From contig DASVQI010000038.1 in assembly GCA_036389255.1 (NCBI GenBank), positions 62,001-126,000 on the forward strand: a DNA stretch of 64,000 nucleotides. Direction: 5' to 3'. The notes under the pieces were generated by a model that searched no databases, was not told the origin of the DNA, and was given only the letters and a program-made list of their open reading frames with translations. Of this stretch, positions 17,020 through 25,140 are shown one piece after another; the first letter of the stretch is position 1; the number at the start of each line of letters is the position of its first letter. Made by a program: the position numbers and the translations under genes. The DNA is from JACVRN01 sp036389255 (GTDB lineage Bacteria > Acidobacteriota > Blastocatellia > Pyrinomonadales > Pyrinomonadaceae).

Positions 17020-17988
17020 ATGCGACGCTTAGCTATCTTCTTACTGGCGGTTGTGCTCGCGGGTCTGGCAGGTTGCGCTGCAAGAAGAAGTATTGATGAA
17101 TCCGAGAGCGCGGGGACTGCTCCAAGAACTGCCACCGCGCCCGTCCCGCAGGAGAGTTCAACGGGTAATACGGCCAGTACTCCATCTACTGTTCAGGACG
17201 GGCAGATGAAGCCTGCTTCGTTGACGAGCGCGCAGAACTCGGAGGCGTCCGTCACCGTCACGGAGCGAAAGCTGATACGCAACGCTCAGATGACTCTCGA
17301 ATCCGGCAACCCCGGCGAGAGCCAGCGCCGCATCTCTTCCATAGCCGAGACGCACGGCGGCTTCGTCGTCAACTCCGAATCTAGACAGGCGAACGCCGAA
17401 GGACAGTTGAAGCCTGAGATGACGGTGACGGTCACGATTCGCGTGCCAGCCGCGAGATTCGACGCCGTCTTAGCGGAGATTCGCGGCGCGGGCAGCCGCG
17501 TCCAGCAGGACAAGATTACAACGCAGGACGTGACGGAAGAGTACATAGACCTTGAAGCGCGCATCAGAGCCAAGCAGGCTCTGGAGGCGCAGTTCATGGA
17601 GATAATGAAGCAGGCCCGGACGGTCACGGACGCGCTGGAAGTTCAGAGTCAGCTATCGGACGTGCGCGCGGAGATAGAGCGATTGGAGGGGCGTCGTCGC
17701 TTTCTTGAAAATCAGACGAGCCTTTCTACCATCACCATCACCATCATGCCGCCTTCGCAGGTAGTCAGCTCCACGGGATTTTTCTACAGCGTCAAGCGCG
17801 CCTTCGCGGACGGCCTAGACGTGGCGGCCCTGATTACGCTCGGCCTGATACGGCTCTTCATAGGGCTGGTGCCGATTCTAATCTTCATCGTTCTGCCGAT
17901 TTACCTGCTAGTGCGTTATCTTGTCAGGCGGGCGCGAAGGCGGACGCCCATAGCGGCAGCGCCGCCGCCGCCCGCGACCGCCACATAA
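17020..17988 (+). CDS. DUF4349 domain lipoprotein
   Basis: A 322-residue envelope lipoprotein. The signal peptide ends in LAGLAGC with the lipidated Cys at residue 19. A Ser/Thr/Pro-rich linker leads into a DUF4349 domain with RKLIRNAQMTLES, VTVRVPAARFDAVLAEI-type strands and a central coiled coil (about 180-230, LEVQSQLSDVRAEIERLEG). A TM helix near residues 275-310 and a basic tail close the protein. ATG at 17020 has AAAGGAG upstream and begins the signal peptide; a start at 16933 overlapping the regulator gene is less likely. Function of the family is unknown, probably envelope maintenance or sensing. Confidence 0.88.
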   Translation: MRRLAIFLLAVVLAGLAGCAARRSIDESESAGTAPRTATAPVPQESSTGNTASTPSTVQDGQMKPASLTSAQNSEASVTVTERKLIRNAQMTLESGNPGESQRRISSIAETHGGFVVNSESRQANAEGQLKPEMTVTVTIRVPAARFDAVLAEIRGAGSRVQQDKITTQDVTEEYIDLEARIRAKQALEAQFMEIMKQARTVTDALEVQSQLSDVRAEIERLEGRRRFLENQTSLSTITITIMPPSQVVSSTGFFYSVKRAFADGLDVAALITLGLIRLFIGLVPILIFIVLPIYLLVRYLVRRARRRTPIAAAPPPPATAT

Positions 17989-18012
17989 ACCGGAGCAATC
18001 CTTAAACCGAAT

Positions 18013-18579
18013 ATGAATAGAAATCTCTTAACAGTTCTCTTCCTTCTTCTTTCGTCTCTGCTGGCGGCCTGTTCGGGCGCGGGCACGGAGAAAAGCGGTA
18101 ACACGGCGCAGGCTCCTGCCGCAAATACAGGCTCGCAGGCGTCCTCCGCGAACGGGAATGCGTCGGCCTCGTCTTTGCCCGAAGACGTGCTGCTGGTAAA
18201 TGCGTCGAAGGTGGAAGTCGAAGCCGGAAAGACTGCGCGGGCAGAAGTGAAGCTGAAAATCAAAGAGGGCTATCACATCAACGCCAATCCTGCTTCGCAA
18301 TATCAGATTGCCACGCAGTTGACTATGGAGCAGCCGGACGGAATCACCGCCGGGCAGCCCAAGTATCCGCCCTCGCTGACAAGGAAGTTCTCATTTTCGG
18401 AGCAGGCGCTGGCCGTCTATGAAAAGGAAGCTACCATCAGCTTTGAGCTGAGCGCTCAGGCCGGGGCGGCAAAGGGCGAGCGCTCTATTCCCGCCCGGCT
18501 GCGTTTTCAGGCATGCGACGACCAGGTCTGCTATCCTCCCAAAAATCTTCAGGTATCCATTCCTGTGACGGTGAAGTAA
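18013..18579 (+). CDS. Lipoprotein with DsbD N-terminal-like domain
   Basis: A 188-residue lipoprotein with lipobox LLAAC (Cys20) and a Ser/Ala/Gly linker. Residues about 58-188 match the immunoglobulin-like alpha domain of DsbD (thiol:disulfide interchange), including KEGYHINANPAS and the C-terminal FQACDDQVCYPP with the two cysteines expected to exchange disulfides. There is no membrane or thioredoxin domain, so it may deliver or receive electrons from another carrier in the periplasm. It begins 24 bp after the DUF4349 gene and shares its orientation. Confidence 0.87.
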   Translation: MNRNLLTVLFLLLSSLLAACSGAGTEKSGNTAQAPAANTGSQASSANGNASASSLPEDVLLVNASKVEVEAGKTARAEVKLKIKEGYHINANPASQYQIATQLTMEQPDGITAGQPKYPPSLTRKFSFSEQALAVYEKEATISFELSAQAGAAKGERSIPARLRFQACDDQVCYPPKNLQVSIPVTVK

Positions 18580-18604
18580 GAGCAAAGGGGTTTTCTACTT
18601 TTTA

Positions 18605-18835
18605 ATGAGTACGGAAGTTATGCGCGCCGAGCGCTGGTGGATGATTGCAGCCGGGGTTTTGATGATAGTGGCGATGGCGGCGCTCCTGTTCTGGTGGAAT
18701 GTGGAAGCGGCTTTTGTCTCCGCCACTCTGGGTATTGTCTGCTGGTTTCTCAACATGAGAAACCAGTTGAAGAAATCTATCGTAGAAGAGATTAAAGAGG
18801 ATGAGGTTTTCGAAGAAGAAGATGAGAATCAATAG
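18605..18835 (+). CDS. Small two-TM membrane protein, unknown
   Basis: A 76-residue protein with two hydrophobic helices (about 12-30 and 34-50) and a highly acidic C-terminal tail. No family recognised. It overlaps the 5' end of the next gene, so the two are probably co-translated. The acidic tail should lie in the cytoplasm if the N-terminus is inside. Confidence 0.65.
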   Translation: MSTEVMRAERWWMIAAGVLMIVAMAALLFWWNVEAAFVSATLGIVCWFLNMRNQLKKSIVEEIKEDEVFEEEDENQ

Positions 18836-19346
18836 ACGATTGACATGGCTTGCAGCTCTGGGCTTGATGATTGCGGCGTGGCCGCAGGCGCTCCTTGCCG
18901 CTTCAGCCGACGATAAAGCGGAAGTCCGCTCGGCTGTGCAGCGCATCTTCAACCAGATGCAGTCGCGCCAGTACGACGAGCTGTACGACTCGCTCTCGAA
19001 CTCCACGAAAAAGCGGTTCACGCGCCAGCGATTCACGAGCAGCATGCGTAGCGCAGACGACAACTACCGTCTTGAGCGAATGGAGATAGGCGTTGTGCGC
19101 GTGCGCGGCAATACGGCTGTCGTGGACACGGTCATCTACGGTCGCGTTTTGAAGCCGTCAGAAGGCGAAGGAAAGATTGTGGCGCAGCAGACATTGGTGC
19201 GAGAGGACGGGCAATGGCGCGTGTCCAGCGCTTCGCCCGGAGCGGGCTTGAGCAGCAGGGCGGCCCGCGTTTACATAAAGCGCGACGGGCGGTGGGTAGA
19301 CATCACGGCTCTGCTGCGCTCAGCCGCCGGACGCCGCAGAGGTTAA
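18822..19346 (+). CDS. Secreted NTF2-like (DUF4878-type) protein
   Basis: A 174-residue exported protein. The signal peptide is residues 1-26, ending ALLA. The mature part has an N-terminal helix pair (AVQRIFNQMQSRQYDELYDSL) followed by a curved sheet with VRGNTAVVDTVIYGR and LVREDGQWRV, the layout of SnoaL/NTF2-like DUF4878 domains, though without catalytic residues I can name. ATG at 18822 gives the cleanest signal peptide and has a purine-rich site; ATG 18801 would add seven residues. It overlaps the small membrane protein gene by 14 bp. A perfect hairpin follows the stop. Confidence 0.8.
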   Translation: MRINRRLTWLAALGLMIAAWPQALLAASADDKAEVRSAVQRIFNQMQSRQYDELYDSLSNSTKKRFTRQRFTSSMRSADDNYRLERMEIGVVRVRGNTAVVDTVIYGRVLKPSEGEGKIVAQQTLVREDGQWRVSSASPGAGLSSRAARVYIKRDGRWVDITALLRSAAGRRRG

Positions 19347-19365
19347 ATAAACAGAACTCGGCACA

Positions 19366-19426
19366 CAGCAACTCAGGAGCCGGAATAAGAAGGCAACGCT
19401 TTCTTATTCCGGCTCCTGAGTTGCTG
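19366..19426. terminator. Perfect 26-bp inverted repeat between convergent genes
   Basis: The arm at 19366-19391 (beginning CAGCAACTCAGG) is perfectly complementary to 19401-19426, with the 9-nt loop GGCAACGCT. It separates the ends of two convergent genes and should work as a bidirectional terminator. The perfect match is longer than most terminators. Confidence 0.75.
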
Positions 19427-19427
19427 T

Positions 19428-19697
19428 TTAGAAGAGGTCGGAGAATGAAAGCTGAGCGGTTTCGATTTCCGCTTCCGGGTCGGGGCGTCTGGTGCGAGTG
19501 CGGCCGCCGTCAAGGGCTTCGCGCACGGACTGTAGATGAAAGCGCATGATGCGAGGCGTGAGCCGAATCGAGGGGATGCGACCCTTTCTAGCCAGCCGCC
19601 TGACGGTCGCCTCGCTCACCTGAAGGATGGCCGCTAGCTGCCTTGCCGTCAGAAACTGCTCGTGCGTCTCATCCGTGTGGGGTGCTGCATCCTTCAT
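19428..19697 (-). CDS. Helix-turn-helix (excisionase-type) DNA-binding protein
   Basis: An 89-residue protein with a MerR/excisionase-like HTH at about residues 14-62 (LTARQLAAILQVSEATVRRLARKGRIPSIRLTPR, too long to quote further). The C-terminal 25 residues are acidic and Thr-rich. Such proteins are found both as phage excisionases and as small chromosomal regulators; no integrase or phage gene is nearby, so a chromosomal role is likelier. ATG start, no strong ribosome site seen. Confidence 0.82.
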   Translation of the reverse strand: MKDAAPHTDETHEQFLTARQLAAILQVSEATVRRLARKGRIPSIRLTPRIMRFHLQSVREALDGGRTRTRRPDPEAEIETAQLSFSDLF

Positions 19698-19727
19698 ACG
19701 ATAATTCAGCCCCTCTGATGACCCTTT

Positions 19728-20354
19728 TTATTTGCGCGCGGGCTCAAGCGTCAGCGCAATCCTATAGACGACCGCATCGTCTATGGTTATCTCCTGCGAG
19801 GCATCCTGCGCGCCTCCGGCCTTAGCCGTCACGCGGTAGCGTGCCTTCTCGGGCGGAAGACGGAACGCGAATTGCCCAGTCTCTGTCGTGACGCGGTCGG
19901 CAAGCTTTTTCAGGCTCCCGTCCGGCTCTAAGCGGGCAATCTCCACGCGAGCGCCGGACACGCTGCGGCCCGACGGGTCAAAGACGCTGCCGCGCAGAAA
20001 GGCTATGGAGCCTTCGTCAACCGTCAAGATGAGACGGTCACCGAGCGTTCTCACTTTGCCTGCGCGCACCTCCACGTTGTTGACTGTGCCGACGCTCAGG
20101 CCGGGCTTTCTGAAGGTGACGCTGTAGACGCCCGGTTGAAGCCCGTCTATGCTGAACTCCCCCTTGGAGTTGCTCATGCCCTGCGTTATCTCGCGCTCGC
20201 CCTGTCGCACTATGACGGCGACATCCGAAGGCTTGCCCGACTCCACGCGCACGCGCCCCTTTATGCTGCCCGTACTCTTATCCTGCGCCGCGACCGTCAT
20301 CACCAGCAGCAGTAGGAGTGAGAGGGCCACGAATATAGTCTTGAATCTGCTCAT
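19728..20354 (-). CDS. Secreted carboxypeptidase-regulatory-like domain protein
   Basis: A 208-residue exported protein with a signal peptide ending at MTVAAQ. Two beta-sandwich units follow: GSIKGRVRVESGKPSDVAV with SIDGLQPGVYSVTFRKPG, and LRGSVFDPSGRSVSGARVEI with FRLPPEKARYRVTAK. Both are CarboxypepD_reg-like repeats common in acidobacterial secreted and TonB-linked proteins. GGAGAAG precedes ATG 20354. It is divergent from the VWA protein gene. A structural or ligand-presenting role at the surface is likely. Confidence 0.83.
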   Translation of the reverse strand: MSRFKTIFVALSLLLLLVMTVAAQDKSTGSIKGRVRVESGKPSDVAVIVRQGEREITQGMSNSKGEFSIDGLQPGVYSVTFRKPGLSVGTVNNVEVRAGKVRTLGDRLILTVDEGSIAFLRGSVFDPSGRSVSGARVEIARLEPDGSLKKLADRVTTETGQFAFRLPPEKARYRVTAKAGGAQDASQEITIDDAVVYRIALTLEPARK

Positions 20355-20553
20355 AACTTCTCCAGAGATGCTTCTTCCCACCGGCGGGGGAAGAGATTTA
20401 AGGGAGCGCGCCGATGCGGGCGATTATAGCACGCCCGCGCTGCCCCCGGCCTTATGGCCTTGCGCCGGAGGCGGCAGAGGAAGTTGATGCGCGCTCTCAT
20501 CTCCGTGTTGCTTTTTCCGAAAGCGCGTCTGGAAACTCTCAGCCGAACCCTTG

Positions 20554-20559
20554 TATAAT
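20554..20559 (+). promoter_or_regulatory. -10 box of the VWA protein gene
   Basis: A perfect TATAAT lies 12 bp before the ATG at 20572. Initiation about seven bases downstream would give a leader of only some six bases. No good -35 is visible. Confidence 0.5.
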
Positions 20560-20571
20560 CCTCTTTGCATT

Positions 20572-21615
20572 ATGTCGCGTCTAGTTAAATTCCTCCAAAG
20601 CACTGCTCCGAAAGGGCGGACGCTCGCACGGCTTTGCTGCGCGATGCTTTTAGCTCTAAACCTTACGCCGTCTCTTTCCGCGCAGCAGCCGGGAGGGACA
20701 CAGGAGGAGCAGCAGGGCGAGCCGGACGAGATTCTTCGCATAGACACAGACCTAGTGATGGTAGACACGAGCGTTACGGACGCCGGGGGAAAGCCTGTGC
20801 GCGGCTTGAGCGCGAGGGATTTCAAGCTCTACGAGGACGGCGTCGAGCGTCCCATAGCCTTCTTCAACGTCGAGCAGCGATTCGGACAGAAGCGCCCGAT
20901 TGCGGTCGTCTTCGCACTGGACGTCTCCGGCAGCATGTCCGCAGAAGAGATTGGGCGGCTGAGGGTCGCCATGCAGATGTTCTCAGCAAAGCTTACCGAA
21001 ACCACCTCGTCCACCTTCGCCATCATGGCCTTCGGCATGAAGGTCAAGACGATTCAGTCTTTCACCTCAGACCCCAAGAAGCTTGAGCGCGCATTCGACA
21101 GGCTTGAGCGAGAGCCGAGCGGGCTTTCAACTCACACCTTTGACGCCGTTGACGACGCCGTCAGGCTGCTAGTGAGAAGCGCCCCGCGCACGCGCGAGCG
21201 CAGGCTCTTGAAGCGCGCGGTCATTGTCATCACGGACGGCTTTCCGGTTGGCGACACGGTAAGCCCCGGAACAGTCATTGAGCGCGCCAACGCGGCGGAC
21301 GTGAGCGTCTATACCGTCACGCTTCCCTCTTTTTCCAGAATGATTGCCTCAAGCGAGCGGCAGCCTCTGCCTACGCCTTTGGATGTGAGCGGGCTGACGG
21401 AGAAGACGGGCGGCCTGAGCGTCTACGCGACCGACAGGGATTTCCAGCCGCTCTTTCGCGCCCTTGCCGAAGAAGTAACCTCAAGCTATGTGCTGGCCTT
21501 TTATCCGAGCGAAGAGAAGCGGCGCGACGGCCGCCAGCACGACATTCGCATAGAGGGGCCGCCCGGCCTCATAATTCGCCAGAGCCGCCCCACCTATAAA
21601 TACAGTGATAAGTGA
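20572..21615 (+). CDS. VWFA-related Acidobacterial domain protein
   Basis: A 347-residue exported protein with a signal sequence in the first 40 residues. It carries the VWA domain variant described as 'VWFA-related Acidobacterial': FALDVSGSMS gives the metal-binding DxSxS at about residue 118, and the ITDGFPVGD region follows. Upstream is a beta segment with VDTSVTDAGGKPVRGLSARDF. A role in surface adhesion or protein assembly is assumed. ATG 20572 is chosen because a TATAAT box covers the upstream TTG at 20551. The last three residues Ser-Asp-Lys and the stop lie in repeat A1. Confidence 0.88.
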   Translation: MSRLVKFLQSTAPKGRTLARLCCAMLLALNLTPSLSAQQPGGTQEEQQGEPDEILRIDTDLVMVDTSVTDAGGKPVRGLSARDFKLYEDGVERPIAFFNVEQRFGQKRPIAVVFALDVSGSMSAEEIGRLRVAMQMFSAKLTETTSSTFAIMAFGMKVKTIQSFTSDPKKLERAFDRLEREPSGLSTHTFDAVDDAVRLLVRSAPRTRERRLLKRAVIVITDGFPVGDTVSPGTVIERANAADVSVYTVTLPSFSRMIASSERQPLPTPLDVSGLTEKTGGLSVYATDRDFQPLFRALAEEVTSSYVLAFYPSEEKRRDGRQHDIRIEGPPGLIIRQSRPTYKYSDK

Positions 21616-21697
21616 TAAGAGCAGTTTTCAGTAATCAGTCTTCAGTTAAAAGCAGACCTGCCTTTTCTTTGCTGAAAACTGATTACTGAAAACTGCT
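21603..21697. repeat. Palindromic repeat, family A copy 1
   Basis: Begins with CAGTGATAAGTGA, which encodes the end and stop of the VWA gene. Arms GCAGTTTTCAGTAATCAG (21621-21638) and its exact complement (21679-21696) surround a loop containing GTTAAAAGCAGACC. The same loop recurs in copy 3 and the same edge in copy 2. Confidence 0.85.
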
Positions 21698-21704
21698 TAC
21701 TGCT

Positions 21705-21893
21705 TTAGAACTCTTCGTCCTCGTCGAGGTCGTCGTCCAAGTCCTCGTCTTCGACAATGTCTAACTCCACGGGGTCAAGTCCTACAAGTTCGAGGTCTGT
21801 CCCGCACTCTTCGCACGAGAGAATGTCGCCCTTGTCAGCGTCCGTATCGACGTGGACATCGGCATCGCATTCGGGGCATGTTCCGGTCGGCAC
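21705..21893 (-). CDS. LysW-like zinc-ribbon carrier protein
   Basis: A 62-residue acidic protein with CPEC near residue 6 and CEEC near residue 27, followed by GTDLELVGLDPVEL. This is the LysW/ArgW amino-group carrier pattern used in lysine or arginine biosynthesis through the alpha-aminoadipate route. It differs in its C-terminus: LysW ends in EDWGE, whose terminal Glu carries the substrate, whereas this one ends in Asp/Glu repeats and Phe. It may therefore be a related zinc ribbon and not a functional carrier. GTG start with GGAGG ten bases upstream. No lysine genes are adjacent. Confidence 0.78.
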   Translation of the reverse strand: MPTGTCPECDADVHVDTDADKGDILSCEECGTDLELVGLDPVELDIVEDEDLDDDLDEDEEF

Positions 21894-21912
21894 TTTTACT
21901 TTTCCTCCAGCG

Positions 21913-21926
21913 CATTAATATTAATG
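21913..21926. promoter_or_regulatory. 14-bp perfect palindrome upstream of the LysW-like gene
   Basis: CATTAATATTAATG, a perfect A/T-rich palindrome 20 bp upstream of the GTG start, beside the ribosome site. It could be an operator. Confidence 0.35.
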
Positions 21927-22122
21927 GCAGTGGCGCACCCGCTTGAATTCTAAGAGGGGGAGAACCTCTACCCTGTTTCTGCTTGAACGCCGACAATCTA
22001 CCTTCGCACGCCCGGAATTGCAACACACATTTTTCAAACGGACAAAGCCGCCACGAATAAAGTAAACTTCCGCGAAACTCCGCGCCGGGCTAAGCCTCGC
22101 TTTGTAACAATCTATTAAATCG

Positions 22123-22860
22123 CTAACGGGCGGGCAGCGTCGCCAACGCATCCAGCCGCTTGCGCGCCTCTGCCGCTTCGGGGCTCTGCGGGTATCTGCG
22201 CAGCAGTTCGCGCCATGCAGCGCCGTCGTAGCGATACTGCTTCTTAGCCGAATCGAAGGTGAAGACGATGTCCTGTCTTCTGTACCTGTCTAGGCCGTTG
22301 AAGTTCATGAAGTAGCTGAAGAGGGGCGCGCCGCTCGCGGCAATCTCTCTCTCTTCAAGCCTTCTGGCAGCATCGCGCGACAGCTTCACAGCCGCAGCCT
22401 CCGCCTCTGCGGCGTATAGCACAAGCACAGCCGGGCGCAGGGGCGACCTTGAAAAGATGTCTAGGAAGAGACGGGCGCGAGCTATGCGGTCGAAATCCTC
22501 GGAGCTGCGTATGAGGCGCAGCAGCCTTTCGTCATCGCCTGAGCGTCCGGGCTGCACAACCGCATCGCTTTGCAGCCATCCCCGCGTGCGGCGCGTAACG
22601 GCCACGCGATAAAACGTGACGCCCTCCGGCGAGCGCTTCTGTCCCAGAATCGAGACTATTCGCCCGCGACTCATGCGCTGCAAAAGTCTGGCAGACAGGC
22701 TCGGCTCATCCCTGAGCGCAGCCAGCCTTTCGTCAATCACCACGGCCCGCGCCCCTCCCGCAGGCGCGCGGCGAACAGCTTGAGCAAGCGACAGGGAAGA
22801 TGATGAAAGAACGAGTAAGCCCAGAGCAAAGACGGCTCTCTTCAAAGAGAGTGAGAACAT
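22123..22860 (-). CDS. Secreted SH3-domain protein
   Basis: A 245-residue exported protein with a signal peptide ending at SLAQA. Residues about 38-105 form a bacterial SH3 domain (LRDEPSLSARLLQRMSRGR, then GVTFYRVAVTRRTRGWLQ). The remainder is helical and ends in a TPR-like stretch (WRELLRRYPQSPEAAEARKRLDAL). AAGGAGG precedes the ATG. Bacterial SH3 domains often bind cell-wall peptides. Enzymatic motifs are absent. Confidence 0.82.
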   Translation of the reverse strand: MFSLSLKRAVFALGLLVLSSSSLSLAQAVRRAPAGGARAVVIDERLAALRDEPSLSARLLQRMSRGRIVSILGQKRSPEGVTFYRVAVTRRTRGWLQSDAVVQPGRSGDDERLLRLIRSSEDFDRIARARLFLDIFSRSPLRPAVLVLYAAEAEAAAVKLSRDAARRLEEREIAASGAPLFSYFMNFNGLDRYRRQDIVFTFDSAKKQYRYDGAAWRELLRRYPQSPEAAEARKRLDALATLPAR

Positions 22861-22930
22861 GACTTCGTGCCTCCTTTTCGATGAGGTGAATTAGAGGCGA
22901 CCACGGAGCGGCGCTGATGAGGTGCCGAAT

Positions 22931-23485
22931 CTAGCGTGGAGCGCGGCGACGAGTCGCCGTTGACCTGTTAAGGACTGACTTCACGCGTGCTTCGGCGGCT
23001 AGGATGCGGTCGCGTGAGCCAGCATGATGAACGTGGCAGATGGCGTTGGCCAGCGCGTCAGCAGCATCGTGCGGCTCCGGCACGCTTGAAAGAGACAGAA
23101 GCACGCGCACCATCTCCTGAACCTGATGCTTCTCAGCGTTGCCGTAGCCCACGACCGTCTGCTTGACCAGACGCGGGCTGTATTCATTAACCTCAACTCG
23201 CGCTCGCTCTGCCGCCACCAGCACCACGCCCCTGACCTGTCCCAGCTTCAGGGCCGTCTTCACGTTGGCTGCATAGAAGGCTTCTTCGACAGAGCAGGCG
23301 TCGGGACGAAGGCGCGCGATTATCTCTTCGATTCCATCCGAAATCTTCAGTAGCCGGGCGGGAAAGCTTTCGCGCGGGCTGGCACGCACCACTCCGAACT
23401 CCACCAGATTCAGTTTTCGCCCCTCAGTCTCCACGACGCCCCAGCCTGTCGTCTCGCTTCCGGGGTCAATTCCCAGCACACGCAT
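22931..23485 (-). CDS. ruvC: Crossover junction endodeoxyribonuclease RuvC
   Basis: A 184-residue Holliday-junction resolvase. The catalytic acids are visible: Asp7 in GIDPGSETTGWG, the Glu pair in SVEEAFYAANVKTALKLGQ, and the Asp cluster in PHDAADALANAICH. It resolves recombination intermediates with RuvAB, which are not in this window. ATG at 23485 is preferred to a TTG nine bases upstream. The C-terminal 25 residues are basic. Confidence 0.96.
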   Translation of the reverse strand: MRVLGIDPGSETTGWGVVETEGRKLNLVEFGVVRASPRESFPARLLKISDGIEEIIARLRPDACSVEEAFYAANVKTALKLGQVRGVVLVAAERARVEVNEYSPRLVKQTVVGYGNAEKHQVQEMVRVLLSLSSVPEPHDAADALANAICHVHHAGSRDRILAAEARVKSVLNRSTATRRRAPR

Positions 23486-23580
23486 CGCTTTCAAATACCG
23501 CTAATCAGGAATAAATGTACCCGGCCACTTTATCACAAATTATATAAGTAGAGAGCGCAGAGTCCCGCTCAGGGCTTCTG

Positions 23581-24735
23581 TCAGTTTTCATCTAACGACT
23601 CGTAATCAGAGTCGTATGGATTGGGCAGAGCCGCTCCCGCAGGCACGGCCCACGCTTCAATCGTTCCCTCGTTGACCCGGGCCGAATCAACCGGCATGAC
23701 GATAATACGATTACCATTAATCCCGTATTTCTCAACCATCTCGGATTTCCACTTCTCCACCAGCTTAGCCGGGTCTATATTGGGCTGGTCGTCTGGCATC
23801 ATTATCCCTAAGGGCTCGTTGCGAGGCCGCACTATGAGATAAACGTTCAGTCGCGCATCGGCTCGCAGTACGTCCAGTAATCCTTCGAATACATGCCGCT
23901 CCTCTTCCCCATATTTCAATATATAGTCATTGTATATACCTAAATGCACAGCCTCCTTCGGCGTTTGTTCGGATTTCCCTTCTTTAACCGGCGGCGGCGC
24001 GTCCGGTGGCAGCACCCAGAGGTTGATTATCGCCAGTGCAACGCCGTCCACATCCGTTTTGACTTCGCCTCCATAAATGATTTTGATTCGGTCGAAGGCG
24101 ATTCCGTAGGCTTGCAGGGCGCTCGCGTCACGTTTTGCTACTCTACGCCACGTGCCCGGCGCAGCGCCTTGCACATTAAAAGAGACAATGTAAGCGAGCG
24201 ACTTGGGCTGTTGCTTTAATACATCCGCGAGCCCTGCCAGAGCGATGTTGCCAAACGCAGGCCCGTCGCCGTCAGGATACCTGTCCCAGCTATTATACTC
24301 TTTGAATTTTCCCCTGATAGTTTCAAGGCTGCTCTCGTAGCCTCTAAGCTCCGGCGCATCGGCTCCCGGCGGAGCAATCCAAAGCTCAGTCTCAACTTCG
24401 TCAGGCTTGTAGTAGCGTCCGCCGTAAACCTGCCGAATGCTTTCCGGCTCAAGGCCGCGCGTGTTGAGCAGATAATCTGTCTGCACTTTAAGCACGTACT
24501 TTCCCGTGCCCGAGCCTTCGCCTTCAGGCCCGTAACAGATTAGATAGCCCGTCGCATGCGGCATCTTCCTCAACTCGATTGAAAAATTGTCCAGCCGCGC
24601 CATCACGTCCTCGGATGTTATCTCCCCATAAGAATCCACCTGCCGTGCCATCGGCTCTTCTCTCTGCGCGCGGCCAACAATTTGGCTGCTCAGTAACAGG
24701 CAGGCTGCGACCAGCAACAGGCAATACTTTTTCAT
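23581..24735 (-). CDS. Secreted protein with three tandem repeats, unknown function
   Basis: A 384-residue exported protein; signal peptide residues 1-22. It contains three copies of a unit of about 70-75 residues (roughly 62-131, 187-258 and 295-370). Each unit starts with a hydrophobic strand (GYLICYG, AYIVSFN, VYLIVRP), passes a Gly-Ile or Gly-Leu and Arg-Ile segment, and ends LW-APPGA, LW-LPPDA or AW-VPAGA followed by Pro. I do not recognise the family. The repeat looks like an alpha/beta module similar in layout to OmpA-like or SPOR domains, which is only a structural guess. GAAGGAG precedes the ATG. Confidence 0.75.
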   Translation of the reverse strand: MKKYCLLLVAACLLLSSQIVGRAQREEPMARQVDSYGEITSEDVMARLDNFSIELRKMPHATGYLICYGPEGEGSGTGKYVLKVQTDYLLNTRGLEPESIRQVYGGRYYKPDEVETELWIAPPGADAPELRGYESSLETIRGKFKEYNSWDRYPDGDGPAFGNIALAGLADVLKQQPKSLAYIVSFNVQGAAPGTWRRVAKRDASALQAYGIAFDRIKIIYGGEVKTDVDGVALAIINLWVLPPDAPPPVKEGKSEQTPKEAVHLGIYNDYILKYGEEERHVFEGLLDVLRADARLNVYLIVRPRNEPLGIMMPDDQPNIDPAKLVEKWKSEMVEKYGINGNRIIVMPVDSARVNEGTIEAWAVPAGAALPNPYDSDYESLDEN

Positions 24736-24775
24736 GGGTTAACTCCTTCGGGTCGCCGTAAAAAATCTTCCGCTC

Positions 24776-24781
24776 TATAAT
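24776..24781 (+). promoter_or_regulatory. Possible -10 box for the small secreted protein gene
   Basis: A perfect TATAAT 67 bp before the start at 24848, in the divergent gap. No convincing -35. Confidence 0.35.
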
Positions 24782-24847
24782 GGAACAACTCTCCCAGGTT
24801 CGAGTCTAAAATAGAGAGTCCGCATTGTTAAGACGGAGAAGCGCCTC

Positions 24848-25129
24848 ATGCTCAAAGCTGTCCGCTCAACTCTGATGCTCCTATTAGTGATGGCTTCTCT
24901 GTCAGCCGCGCGGGCCCAGAATAGCACATTGCCCGAGCCATACACGACGATAAGCCTCTTCGAGTTGACCGAAACTTGGATGCGTAATCTGCATTTCAGC
25001 GAAGAGTCCTATGGTCTTGAAGCACCTTTGAAAGTTACTCAACGCGAGTGGTCAGTCACAGACCCGGAGAGAGTCGCAAGAGAGGCTCTGGCCAGCATGC
25101 TGAGCATTGACGAGAAGACAATCAAATGA
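24848..25129 (+). CDS. Small secreted protein, unknown
   Basis: A 93-residue protein with a clear signal peptide (MLKAVRSTLMLLLVMASLSAARA). The 70-residue mature part has no recognised motif. It is divergent from the triple-repeat secreted protein and convergent with the epimerase gene, 11 bp apart. Confidence rests on the signal peptide and the TATAAT box upstream. Confidence 0.6.
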   Translation: MLKAVRSTLMLLLVMASLSAARAQNSTLPEPYTTISLFELTETWMRNLHFSEESYGLEAPLKVTQREWSVTDPERVAREALASMLSIDEKTIK

Positions 25130-25140
25130 GGTCAATTCAG

